DNA from: Venturia oleaginea
Taxonomy: Eukaryota > Ascomycota > Dothideomycetes > Venturiales > Venturiaceae
DNA: 64,000 nucleotides
Direction: 5' to 3'
Assembly: GCA_013176395.1 (NCBI GenBank)
Contig: JABMLP010000038.1
Location: 89,204 to 153,203, forward strand
The position numbers and the translations under genes are program-made. The notes beneath the pieces were generated by a model, which had not been told where the DNA came from, did not search any database, and worked only from the letters and a program-made list of their open reading frames with translations. Below are positions 10,917-19,279 of this stretch, piece after piece. Numbering within the stretch: position 1 is the first letter of the stretch; each line of letters begins with the position of its first letter.

Positions 10917-12176
10917 ATGGCGCCAAAAACAGCTTTGAGTGAACGCCCGATTGAGCAACCTCTTGATACCGAGATCACCACCTTGGCAGACATCCTCGTC
11001 ACCATTAATCTGGCCGTGCGGAACTACCCGGAGAATATTCGCAAGGAGCTGATTGCAGACTATAAATCTGCGGTAGCGAAGTCACTCAATATCGCGAGAT
11101 CTTATAGTCAAAAGGAGTCGGTTCCGATTCGCAATGGTGATGGGACTCTGAATCTTGAAGCGTTAGTAACTACTCAATATCTCATCAAAGAAAGCTACTT
11201 ATCTCTCTCTTTTAGTACACGTTTTAATCCCGTTAAGCAAACCAAGCCTTTTAAATCTCAGAGTCATACAGATCGTCAAAATCTGTTCACCGCCCTCCAT
11301 ACCGAAAGTCCTATTCTATCCAGATACGTAGGCTATTGGCCCTCCGCAGCGTTACTAAAGATCAAGTTGGACTATATTCGTACCGAAGAGTGCCGACGAA
11401 GAAAGGTTATAATGACACCAAACGTTCCTCGAAAAAATGGCAGGGCAAAGTTGAAATCTACACCGATATCTACACCAACTTCATTAGCAAGTCAAGACAC
11501 CGAGGGTGCCAGAATGATCGATTTTACACCTTCAAAGCCATCAAAACAGTCCTCTCATGTCGCCGAGGTGCTTGCTACACCTGGTATCTATTCGAGGTCG
11601 GTTTCTGCCGAGCCATCTTTGCCATATACATACGACGATGAGGCCGCCGATTTCGAGGACTCTCAGGATCAGATCAATATCGATGATGATATTAGCGTCT
11701 ATAGCGATGACCAACACGATGACTACGCCGCTCGAATTGACGAGATTGATGGCGACCTTGAAGCGCTAGATTCTACTCTACAATCTACTCAGATAGCCTC
11801 GAAAAAGCGCAAGGAACGAGACCCTCAAGATTCTACTCTTATATTGGCCCCGAGTGCTAAAAGAAGCTTTCAAAAAACGTCAATTGTGGTGGATGTTAAC
11901 GATAATAACGAGAGAAAGAGAGCTGAAAAGAAAGATTCTTTGGCCAAACAAGCTCTTGCATTGAAAAAGAAGACACAGCAAGATGCAGCCCTGGTACGTC
12001 AGAAAAGAAGCAGTTGGTTCAAGTCACTGAGTGGCCAATTACCCGAAATTGACGAAGAATCAGAGTCATGGTATATCATCGCTTCCACGGTATCTAACAA
12101 GAAGATGGCATTTGGAAGAGTCTGCACGTACGAGTGCTTCATTGGGGCAAAGACCCTGGACGCGGAGGATGCATAG
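10917..12176 (+). CDS. CACTA-element second ORF, unknown function
   Basis: A 419-residue intronless ORF inside the CACTA element. The N-terminal 140 residues are mostly helical with no family I recognise. The middle is Ser/Thr/Pro rich and basic (RRRKVIMTPNVPRKNGRAK). Residues about 240-290 are very acidic (DDDISVYSDDQHDDYAARID), followed by a KKRKER nuclear-signal-like patch. A charged probable coiled coil (about 335-375) precedes the C-terminal AFGRVCTYECFIGAKTLD. Plant CACTA elements encode an accessory protein (TnpA) that binds subterminal motifs. This ORF occupies the equivalent position and could do the same, but no similarity is visible and the role is inference. It is identical in both palindrome arms. 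A host-derived passenger is an alternative. Confidence 0.7.
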   Translation: MAPKTALSERPIEQPLDTEITTLADILVTINLAVRNYPENIRKELIADYKSAVAKSLNIARSYSQKESVPIRNGDGTLNLEALVTTQYLIKESYLSLSFSTRFNPVKQTKPFKSQSHTDRQNLFTALHTESPILSRYVGYWPSAALLKIKLDYIRTEECRRRKVIMTPNVPRKNGRAKLKSTPISTPTSLASQDTEGARMIDFTPSKPSKQSSHVAEVLATPGIYSRSVSAEPSLPYTYDDEAADFEDSQDQINIDDDISVYSDDQHDDYAARIDEIDGDLEALDSTLQSTQIASKKRKERDPQDSTLILAPSAKRSFQKTSIVVDVNDNNERKRAEKKDSLAKQALALKKKTQQDAALVRQKRSSWFKSLSGQLPEIDEESESWYIIASTVSNKKMAFGRVCTYECFIGAKTLDAEDA

Positions 12177-12300
12177 CCCCCAGTTTAGGGCCTGGATTGG
12201 AGGCTATCTGCCTATGTCGCTGTAATTATATAGTTAATCTGGTGATAGAGCTAGATTTGTTGTTTTTGCGGCGATGCGGCGATGCAGTGCACGTGACTTT

Positions 12301-12313
12301 GGGGGGGGGGGGG
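12301..12313 (+). repeat. Poly-G run, 13 bases
   Basis: A homopolymer of 13 G inside the CACTA element downstream of ORF2. The mirror position in the right arm is a run of 20 C (23158-23177). It is the only length difference I noticed between the arms away from the tip and the insertions. Confidence 0.9.
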
Positions 12314-12477
12314 ATCTCCCCGCCAAAAACCAAAAAAAGGGCTGAAATTTACAATAGACTGAATGCTAGATTGTTTACGAACTTTTTTTGAGTACAATGA
12401 GAATTCCTGAGAGAAATCCCGTAAAAAACGGTGATCTGGTTGTATTTTCCGTGATTTTGGCGTTTACAATGTGTTTG

Positions 12478-12488
12478 TGACCGTAGTG
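12478..12488 (-). repeat. Right TIR of CACTA element
   Basis: TGACCGTAGTG on the plus strand, complement of CACTACGGTCA. It abuts the ABC transporter fragment right after the Walker A region, so the element interrupts that gene. Confidence 0.85.
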
Positions 12489-13620
12489 TTAGCAGACGTC
12501 CCTCTGAGCACCACCTCGCCGCTGACTTTCCACAGATCTCCGAGCATGGCTTGTTGCAATGATGATTTGCCGGCACCGACTCGACCAACGATACGAGTCA
12601 ATTCTCCTTTGTGCGCGGAGAAATCAATATCCTCGAGTGCATTTCGAGCTTCTGCTTTGTTCCAAGTGAAAGTGGCATCTCGAATTCGTACCGACTCTTC
12701 GCCTATTTCTTCAACCGTTTCCTTAGTGATGACCGCATCCTTCTGCAGCTCTTCAGCAGAGAAATAGGATGTCAATCTGCCGACCGCTACCGACGCCTCG
12801 ATGATAGCGGTGATTACATTGGGCAGGACTGAGCGCGGGAAAGTTAGCAGGTTAAAGAGTGTCAGAGCAGGGAACACGATATCCGAGGTCAGCGGCTTAT
12901 TCTGAGTTAGGACGAACACTGCAAATGTAGAGCAAGAGACCAGAAACGGTGTTGTTGACCAGGTAAAATTGGCGAAAGCTTGAGTAGCTCCAATCTTGCG
13001 CAAGGTCTTCAATTCCAGATCATTTCGAATGTAGTTGAGCTTGTTAATAAATGCCGTAGTCCATACGTAGAGTTTTATAGATTTCATGTTGTTGAGGATC
13101 TCGGTCATAAGACGTGTTCGAGCATCTTTGTTTGCCATTTGCGTCTTTTGCAAAGACTTCATAAAACGAGCGATGAGCCCGTTAGCTGGAATCATAAGAA
13201 CCATCACAACAACACCCGCAATCATACTGAGTCCCACTAGTTGATATAGTGAGATCATGCACAACACTACCTGGAACGGGGCAGACCAGAGTTGTTGGCC
13301 GTATTGAGTCAGATCCTGCAAGCGCTGAACATCCACAGCCATGTAATTCACTATGTCGCCGGTGGATTTTGCAGCCCGTCCCTCGTTCGAAAGTCGCATT
13401 GACTTGACGTAGATTGAGGCTGTGAGAGCAGACTTGATTCTCATTCCTGTTTCGAAAGCTCTTTGAAAGTACTGATGCAAGGAAGCAGTCTGCATGACTG
13501 AAACGAAGAACATCGTCAAAGCAATCGCCACACCTTTGATCTGCGATTGAGGAGATTCGGTAGTGTACGAATCGACCCCTGAGATCAAGAGCCGCAGAAG
13601 CTGTGGTTGGATGAACTGGG
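12489..13620 (-). pseudogene. ABCC/Ycf1-type ABC transporter fragment (left copy)
   Basis: About 375 codons of an MRP/Ycf1-like vacuolar ABC transporter, lacking both ends. The sequence covers transmembrane domain 1 (FETGMRIKSALTASIYVKSM, STGDIVNYMAVDVQRLQDLT, several hydrophobic segments) and the start of nucleotide-binding domain 1 with Walker A GRVGAGKSS. It breaks off after GEVVLRGTSA, exactly where the CACTA terminus begins. The upstream end (near 13620) is fused to a copia integrase fragment in the opposite orientation. Family members transport glutathione conjugates and metals across the vacuolar membrane; this piece cannot. No internal stop is visible, so the truncation is probably recent. 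The same fragment lies at 21851-22982 on the plus strand. Confidence 0.88.
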
Positions 13621-13900
13621 AGGCAGTCGCTGACGGTTCACTACTACCACACTGACAATGGTGGAGAGTACGTTGATAAGGAAAGCGAGGCTATTCTAGC
13701 CACTCAGGGCATCACCCATCATCGCACGACTCCCTACAATCCTAAGCAGAACCCAAAAGCCGAGCGCTTCAATGGAGTTATCATGACTATGGCCAACCCT
13801 TAATTCATCGCCTCAGGACTTCCAGAGAAGTACTGCCCTTTGGCCTACACTCATGAAAACTACGTTCGCGTGAGGATGTTGCATCCCAGTGGTTCAATGA
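13621..13900 (+). pseudogene. Copia integrase core fragment
   Basis: An orphan piece of a Ty1/copia integrase reading YHTDNGGEYVDKESEAILAT then THHRTTPYNPKQNPKAERFN, the second-Asp and Glu parts of the DDE core. A stop follows shortly after (NP*, near 13801), then weaker similarity. It is wedged between the ABC transporter fragment and the LTR-like start of the next copia element. It belongs to a different copia lineage from the element at 13919, whose own integrase is intact in this region. Confidence 0.75.
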
Positions 13901-14667
13901 CTATCTACAAGGCATGGTATGTGTCGTATCCTTGGCACTGACAGGGGCGGTGCAATTTCTGCATCTCAAGGATACCTCAATGTTCGAAGAAGAACAAGAA
14001 CAATCAAGAATACAAGAGACTTATCCATATATGTTTATTTCATTATCATTTCATTAATATTTCATACACGTGTACAAAGCCGAATCAACACTGATTAGTG
14101 GTTACAAGGCGACCACAGATTAGCAAGAACCCAATTTTCCGACAATTGTACGAAACTCCCGCACTGCAGGAGATTATTGTACAACCCACGAGTCACGTAT
14201 CGCACAACGGATACAATTCACTTAGATTTATTTGATCTAGAACAAATACGACATTGGAACCCGTACGATGTCTCAACTACCAATCGGAGCATTCCAAGCA
14301 AGCAGTCCTACACCGGCAGGCCCGGCAGTCCCAAGGAAGTTCCAATCGAAAGGGAAGGAAATTGAGCTATTACAAGAGGAGGAGCCAGAAGAAGAACCAA
14401 TACCTCTATTTAGGGAGATCGCACAAGATACTGGAATCCCAATCAATATCCTAAAGAAGCACCTCAATCTACACAATTGGTAGGCAGATATCAACCCAGA
14501 AACGGAACCAGAGGAGGCAAACTTGACAACTTACCTTGTATTAAAACTATATCGACGTAAAGCGGGCAGGAATTACAAAGAGGAATCTAGTCGGAGAGCT
14601 GCGCGATGTTTTCTACGGATGGACAAATTATCAGTTTGGACAGATTAACAAACGTTTCATACGAATA

Positions 14668-16191
14668 TTGATTCAACTCTGTCAAGACAGGCAAATTACA
14701 ATCCGAGATGAGCCCGGCTGTACGGCTGCAAATCAGATGATGTATGTACTTGAGGACTCCATTCCACCAACACCCCGTATTGAGGAGAGTTTGGTGGAAC
14801 AGCAGAGCCCAACTACAGACGAATCTGTTAGGCTACGGCTACCGACAATAGAACATGCAGTTCGCGCAAAGCAGGAGTTGGTAGGAGAAACCCTATTAGG
14901 ACTCTCCGTTCGACAGAAAGGAACTCTCTCTCCAGTGGTGGAAATGCCGAGATTTCAACCCCAGATTGAGGAGAGAACTCAATCCCAGAGACCTGAGAAC
15001 GCAGTACGGCAACCTCAATACCGAACCCAACGTCCTCAATCCTCTCGGCCTACTGGCATACAACAGAAGAATTGGGAAAGAGGCCGTACGAAGGAACTAT
15101 CTCAATTTCAACTACCGACGCAACAGCAGCAGCAGCCTCCCCAAGGTTGGCTTGTACAACCACAAGCAGGAGGAGACGGTAGAGGAGAAGGAAACGGCGG
15201 AGGAGAACTACCAGGCCTACTATTAGGGTCTGGTAGCTTTGCACAAGGTTCCCCAGACCCATTAGGAAGAGGATACAATTCTCAAGGCGGAGGATATTCA
15301 GGTGGAGGGGATGGAAGCTCGTACGGAGGACCAGGAGCACTACCAACAGGATTACCAGCAGGACCACCAAGACCACCAGGACCGGATCCGTACGAACTTC
15401 CCACTACAAGATGGATCCCAAATGCCTTTGTCGAATCTCGTGCGATCGCCGCTTTCTCAAAAATATGGAAAAAGGAGAGATGCTACACCGGTGTACTGTA
15501 CGACATCCTACAGGAGAAGGTGAAGCTATTTATCACTCTCTGCAGGCGACTCCAGATCTATGAGAACCAGTACCATGCTGTCTTCCCCGACATTCTTACC
15601 GGACGTGCAGAGACATTCTACCTTGACCATATCGGACCAGATATGAGATGGGACCAGATATATCGTGCGATGTACAACAGATTCAATACTAGCCAAAATC
15701 ACGCAATCTACTACGCAGATTGGACAACAACCTCGTTTGCACGAAGAAGATCTGAGAACCCTGATAAGCCACTTCCCGAAGTGCTCCAGATTATGCTAGA
15801 TAAGCTCCAACTTGTCCAACGCGCAATGGGAGAACCGTACAAAGGCGAGATACATCTCAGTACAGCTGTTACCAAGGCATGCAAAGGCGTACGAGAGCTG
15901 GAATCCGCATTCCTACGCCCAAGCACATCGTGCGAGAACTTGTTTGCAGAGCTCCGGTCCGCCCTTCAACTCTACATAGATCGGAAATCTACAAAGCAAT
16001 TCTTTACAAGAGAAGGGCAACCCCAGCTACCACGGCCCTTGCACGAAGCAGATCAATTCTTCAATGACAGGAGATTCCGAGATAACAGTAAGGGAGGAAC
16101 ACCTGCTCCGTCGTACAGCAGAGGCCAGCAACCATGGCAGCCAAGAATAGATCCCCCGCATGAGGCGAATTCGGGACAGCAATCTTATTAA
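14668..16191 (+). CDS. Copia Gag-like protein
   Basis: A 507-codon frame ending in TAA. The position 14668 is a TTG; the frame is open further upstream (RDVFYGWTNYQFGQINKRF is encoded before it). Gag probably began at the ATG at 14268 (MSQLPIGAFQASSPTPAGPA) in another frame, so a stop at 14481 and a frameshift separate the first 71 residues. Residues about 90-240 are Gln/Gly/Pro rich. A helical capsid-like domain follows (WIPNAFVESRAIAAFSKIWK, AETFYLDHIGPDMRWDQIY). The zinc knuckle lies beyond the stop, in the pol frame (CWICNKPECRSWKH), so the stop at 16189-16191 divides what looks like one continuous polyprotein. Confidence 0.7.
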   Translation: MIQLCQDRQITIRDEPGCTAANQMMYVLEDSIPPTPRIEESLVEQQSPTTDESVRLRLPTIEHAVRAKQELVGETLLGLSVRQKGTLSPVVEMPRFQPQIEERTQSQRPENAVRQPQYRTQRPQSSRPTGIQQKNWERGRTKELSQFQLPTQQQQQPPQGWLVQPQAGGDGRGEGNGGGELPGLLLGSGSFAQGSPDPLGRGYNSQGGGYSGGGDGSSYGGPGALPTGLPAGPPRPPGPDPYELPTTRWIPNAFVESRAIAAFSKIWKKERCYTGVLYDILQEKVKLFITLCRRLQIYENQYHAVFPDILTGRAETFYLDHIGPDMRWDQIYRAMYNRFNTSQNHAIYYADWTTTSFARRRSENPDKPLPEVLQIMLDKLQLVQRAMGEPYKGEIHLSTAVTKACKGVRELESAFLRPSTSCENLFAELRSALQLYIDRKSTKQFFTREGQPQLPRPLHEADQFFNDRRFRDNSKGGTPAPSYSRGQQPWQPRIDPPHEANSGQQSY

Positions 16192-16197
16192 CAACCA
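16189..16197 (+). other. In-frame TAA in a CAR-YYA readthrough context
   Basis: The gag stop TAA is followed by CAA CCA, which fits the TMV-type leaky context stop-CAR-YYA (R=A, Y=C, Y=C). The downstream frame is the same and stays open to 17725. The mirror copy has the same bases at 19274-19282. Readthrough is inferred, not shown. Confidence 0.5.
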
Positions 16198-17727
16198 TGG
16201 CAGAGATCCAAGAAACCATGGCAATCTAAGCCATTTTCTCGCACGGGAGGGAAAGGTTGCTGGATCTGCAACAAACCAGAATGCCGTTCCTGGAAACATA
16301 CACCTGAGGAGCAAGCTCGCACGAAGAAGCAGTTCTTTACGGCAGTAGATGAAGCTGACATGGAACTCCCAAATGACGAGGAAATCCGACAATTCATAGT
16401 CTCGTACGAAAGTACCTATGAACAGTTCCTAGCTTCCCAGGACGACGAAGAAGACAAGGGACAACAAGTGGTTTCCTACCTAACCACCGCTGCATTCTAC
16501 CACCGTACAACAGGAGAGGATATCTACGGCCAGGGAGAACCGTCAGTACGTGCGGAACAGTTTATCCTTGAAAGCAAATATGCTAAAGCATACCAAGGTG
16601 AACTTTGGGACACAGGCGCCGCACGAGTCTCTACAGTTGGGAAATGCCAGGTTGAAGCATACCTCCGAGAGTTCCCTCGTATGAAGATTGATTGGACACC
16701 TGGTAGTGCCCATATCTCGTTTGGAAGTGGACCACCTACTGCGGCAATTGGCACGATAGAAATGGAGAACTCTCTTGGCAAGATCACCTACCACATCTTG
16801 GAGACAGGCACTCCATTCCTCTTCTGCTTGGACGAAGGAGACAGGCTGAAAGCCTACTTCAACAATGTTAACAATACTATCGTACGAAAAGATGGATCTA
16901 CAATCCCAGTCGTGCGAAAATGGAGACATCCTTTCTTCAATCTCAGCCAAAGAGAAGCCGCATCATTCCTAACTGAGACTGAACTTAGGAGAGTCCACAA
17001 GAGATTTGGCCACCCTCGTACAGAACGCCTACACACTCTCCTCAAGCAAGCTGGCTATACGGATGTTGAAGAGTCCGTGCTAGAACAGATCCGGAAGGTG
17101 TGCCATCAATGTCAATCGCACGACCAGGCCCCAAGAAGATTCAAGTCCTCCATCCAGGATAACTGCGAGTTCAACTACGAAATTATTATCGATGTAATGT
17201 ACCTCGATAGTAAGCCAGTTCTCCATGTGATTGATGCAGCTACATCTTTCCAGGCAGCTACCTTCCTGAAATCGATGTCTGCACGAGACACCTGGGATGT
17301 TCTCTGCAAATACTGGATCTATGTCTACCAAGGACCCCCAGACAACATTACACACGATCCAGGAACCAACTTTGCGTCCGAAGACTTCAGGAACTTCGCA
17401 CGAATTGTTGGAACCTCATGCGAAGAAATGCCTGTTGAAGCCCATCATGCTATAGGGAAGATTGAGAGACAACATGGACCACTAAGGAGGGTGTACAACA
17501 TCCTTTTAGAGGAAATTGGCCATCGTACGGACAAAGAAATAATCCTCCAGATGGCAATCAAAGCTCTCAATGATACAGCAGGACCAAATGGCATTGTCCC
17601 AACACTTCTTGTATTTGGAGCATACCCCAGAATCAACCAGGACTCGCCACCATCTCAAGACATTGTCGCACGAGCTGAAGCAGTTCAAAAGGCTATGAAA
17701 GAGCTCAGAAGTATTCGTGCAAGTTGA
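16192..17727 (+). CDS. Copia Pol, partial: zinc knuckle, protease, integrase
   Basis: In the same frame as gag, immediately after its TAA. Order: zinc knuckle CWICNKPECRSWKH (near 16260-16302), protease with LWDTGAARVS (16609-16638), GAG-pre-integrase LRRVHKRFGHPRTERLHTLL, and a Cys pair CHQCQSHDQAPRR. The integrase core follows with IIDVMYLDSKPVL, a THDPGTNFAS second Asp and GKIERQHGPLRRVYN carrying the Glu. The frame ends IRAS* at the palindrome tip, so reverse transcriptase and RNase H are missing. Domain order protease-integrase defines copia rather than gypsy. It is non-functional as a retrotransposon, although each domain present is uninterrupted. Confidence 0.85.
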   Translation, partial: QPWQRSKKPWQSKPFSRTGGKGCWICNKPECRSWKHTPEEQARTKKQFFTAVDEADMELPNDEEIRQFIVSYESTYEQFLASQDDEEDKGQQVVSYLTTAAFYHRTTGEDIYGQGEPSVRAEQFILESKYAKAYQGELWDTGAARVSTVGKCQVEAYLREFPRMKIDWTPGSAHISFGSGPPTAAIGTIEMENSLGKITYHILETGTPFLFCLDEGDRLKAYFNNVNNTIVRKDGSTIPVVRKWRHPFFNLSQREAASFLTETELRRVHKRFGHPRTERLHTLLKQAGYTDVEESVLEQIRKVCHQCQSHDQAPRRFKSSIQDNCEFNYEIIIDVMYLDSKPVLHVIDAATSFQAATFLKSMSARDTWDVLCKYWIYVYQGPPDNITHDPGTNFASEDFRNFARIVGTSCEEMPVEAHHAIGKIERQHGPLRRVYNILLEEIGHRTDKEIILQMAIKALNDTAGPNGIVPTLLVFGAYPRINQDSPPSQDIVARAEAVQKAMKELRSIRAS

Positions 17728-17728
17728 G

Positions 17729-19279
17729 TTAGCGCGGTAACTTCAACCTTGCGCGAATACTTCTGAGCTCTTTCATAGCCTTTTGAACTGCTTCAGCTCG
17801 TGCGACAATGTCTTGAGATGGTGGCGAGTCCTGGTTGATTCTGGGGTATGCTCCAAATACAAGAAGTGTTGGGACAATGCCATTTGGTCCTGCTGTATCA
17901 TTGAGAGCTTTGATTGCCATCTGGAGGATTATTTCTTTGTCCGTACGATGGCCAATTTCCTCTAAAAGGATGTTGTACACCCTCCTTAGTGGTCCATGTT
18001 GTCTCTCAATCTTCCCTATAGCATGATGGGCTTCAACAGGCATTTCTTCGCATGAGGTTCCAACAATTCGTGCGAAGTTCCTGAAGTCTTCGGACGCAAA
18101 GTTGGTTCCTGGATCGTGTGTAATGTTGTCTGGGGGTCCTTGGTAGACATAGATCCAGTATTTGCAGAGAACATCCCAGGTGTCTCGTGCAGACATCGAT
18201 TTCAGGAAGGTAGCTGCCTGGAAAGATGTAGCTGCATCAATCACATGGAGAACTGGCTTACTATCGAGGTACATTACATCGATAATAATTTCGTAGTTGA
18301 ACTCGCAGTTATCCTGGATGGAGGACTTGAATCTTCTTGGGGCCTGGTCGTGCGATTGACATTGATGGCACACCTTCCGGATCTGTTCTAGCACGGACTC
18401 TTCAACATCCGTATAGCCAGCTTGCTTGAGGAGAGTGTGTAGGCGTTCTGTACGAGGGTGGCCAAATCTCTTGTGGACTCTCCTAAGTTCAGTCTCAGTT
18501 AGGAATGATGCGGCTTCTCTTTGGCTGAGATTGAAGAAAGGATGTCTCCATTTTCGCACGACTGGGATTGTAGATCCATCTTTTCGTACGATAGTATTGT
18601 TAACATTGTTGAAGTAGGCTTTCAGCCTGTCTCCTTCGTCCAAGCAGAAGAGGAATGGAGTGCCTGTCTCCAAGATGTGGTAGGTGATCTTGCCAAGAGA
18701 GTTCTCCATTTCTATCGTGCCAATTGCCGCAGTAGGTGGTCCACTTCCAAACGAGATATGGGCACTACCAGGTGTCCAATCAATCTTCATACGAGGGAAC
18801 TCTCGGAGGTATGCTTCAACCTGGCATTTCCCAACTGTAGAGACTCGTGCGGCGCCTGTGTCCCAAAGTTCACCTTGGTATGCTTTAGCATATTTGCTTT
18901 CAAGGATAAACTGTTCCGCACGTACTGACGGTTCTCCCTGGCCGTAGATATCCTCTCCTGTTGTACGGTGGTAGAATGCAGCGGTGGTTAGGTAGGAAAC
19001 CACTTGTTGTCCCTTGTCTTCTTCGTCGTCCTGGGAAGCTAGGAACTGTTCATAGGTACTTTCGTACGAGACTATGAATTGTCGGATTTCCTCGTCATTT
19101 GGGAGTTCCATGTCAGCTTCATCTACTGCCGTAAAGAACTGCTTCTTCGTGCGAGCTTGCTCCTCAGGTGTATGTTTCCAGGAACGGCATTCTGGTTTGT
19201 TGCAGATCCAGCAACCTTTCCCTCCCGTGCGAGAAAATGGCTTAGATTGCCATGGTTTCTTGGATCTCTGCCATGGTTG
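17729..19279 (-). CDS. Copia Pol, partial, mirror copy
   Basis: Mirror image of 16192-17727 with the same zinc knuckle, protease, GAG-pre-integrase and integrase core. It differs only at its last residues: the frame passes the tip and ends RLKLPR* at 17729 instead of S*, because of single-base differences at the palindrome centre. It is likewise preceded in frame by the gag copy and its TAA. Confidence 0.85.
   Translation of the reverse strand, partial: QPWQRSKKPWQSKPFSRTGGKGCWICNKPECRSWKHTPEEQARTKKQFFTAVDEADMELPNDEEIRQFIVSYESTYEQFLASQDDEEDKGQQVVSYLTTAAFYHRTTGEDIYGQGEPSVRAEQFILESKYAKAYQGELWDTGAARVSTVGKCQVEAYLREFPRMKIDWTPGSAHISFGSGPPTAAIGTIEMENSLGKITYHILETGTPFLFCLDEGDRLKAYFNNVNNTIVRKDGSTIPVVRKWRHPFFNLSQREAASFLTETELRRVHKRFGHPRTERLHTLLKQAGYTDVEESVLEQIRKVCHQCQSHDQAPRRFKSSIQDNCEFNYEIIIDVMYLDSKPVLHVIDAATSFQAATFLKSMSARDTWDVLCKYWIYVYQGPPDNITHDPGTNFASEDFRNFARIVGTSCEEMPVEAHHAIGKIERQHGPLRRVYNILLEEIGHRTDKEIILQMAIKALNDTAGPNGIVPTLLVFGAYPRINQDSPPSQDIVARAEAVQKAMKELRSIRARLKLPR

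Larger units (their letters stand above)
7326..12488 (-). mobile_element. EnSpm/CACTA DNA transposon, full length (left copy)
   Basis: A 5163-bp element bounded by the 11-bp inverted repeat CACTACGGTCA at 7326-7336 and its complement at 12478-12488. It contains a multi-exon Tnp2-type transposase on the minus strand and a second ORF on the plus strand, transcribed divergently. Subterminal TTACAAT motifs occur at 7419, 7457 and 7484 and at 12349 and 12464, as expected of CACTA elements, whose subterminal regions bind element proteins. The three bases next to each end (TAT at 7323-7325, TTA at 12489-12491) do not match, so the usual 3-bp duplication is absent. The flank was probably rearranged. 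Confidence 0.9.
13919..17734 (+). mobile_element. Ty1/copia retrotransposon, 3'-truncated at the palindrome centre
   Basis: It starts with a sequence that looks like a 5' LTR and leader (TGTGTCGTATCCTTGGCACT from 13919 or TGTTCGAAGAAGAAC from 13980; the exact limit cannot be set because the 3' LTR is missing). Gag follows, then protease and integrase. Reverse transcriptase, RNase H and the 3' LTR are absent because the inverted repeat turns back at 17734/17735 just after the integrase domain. The mirror copy runs from 17735 to about 21552. Confidence 0.75.

Noticed and set aside
12489..13620. Functional ABC transporter gene
   Set aside because: Both ends are missing; the frame ends at the CACTA terminus within the first nucleotide-binding domain and begins at a copia junction. 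The apparent start is a TTG.
2740..13620. A biosynthetic or drug-resistance cluster (APH plus ABC transporter)
   Set aside because: The two are separated by transposons and pseudogenes, the transporter is a fragment, and no biosynthetic enzyme is present.
15050..15376. Hydrophobic minus-strand ORF (Leu/Val rich) inside copia gag
   Set aside because: It is the antisense of a Gln/Gly/Pro-rich gag segment; composition is a by-product of that repeat. The same holds for its mirror at 20095-20421.
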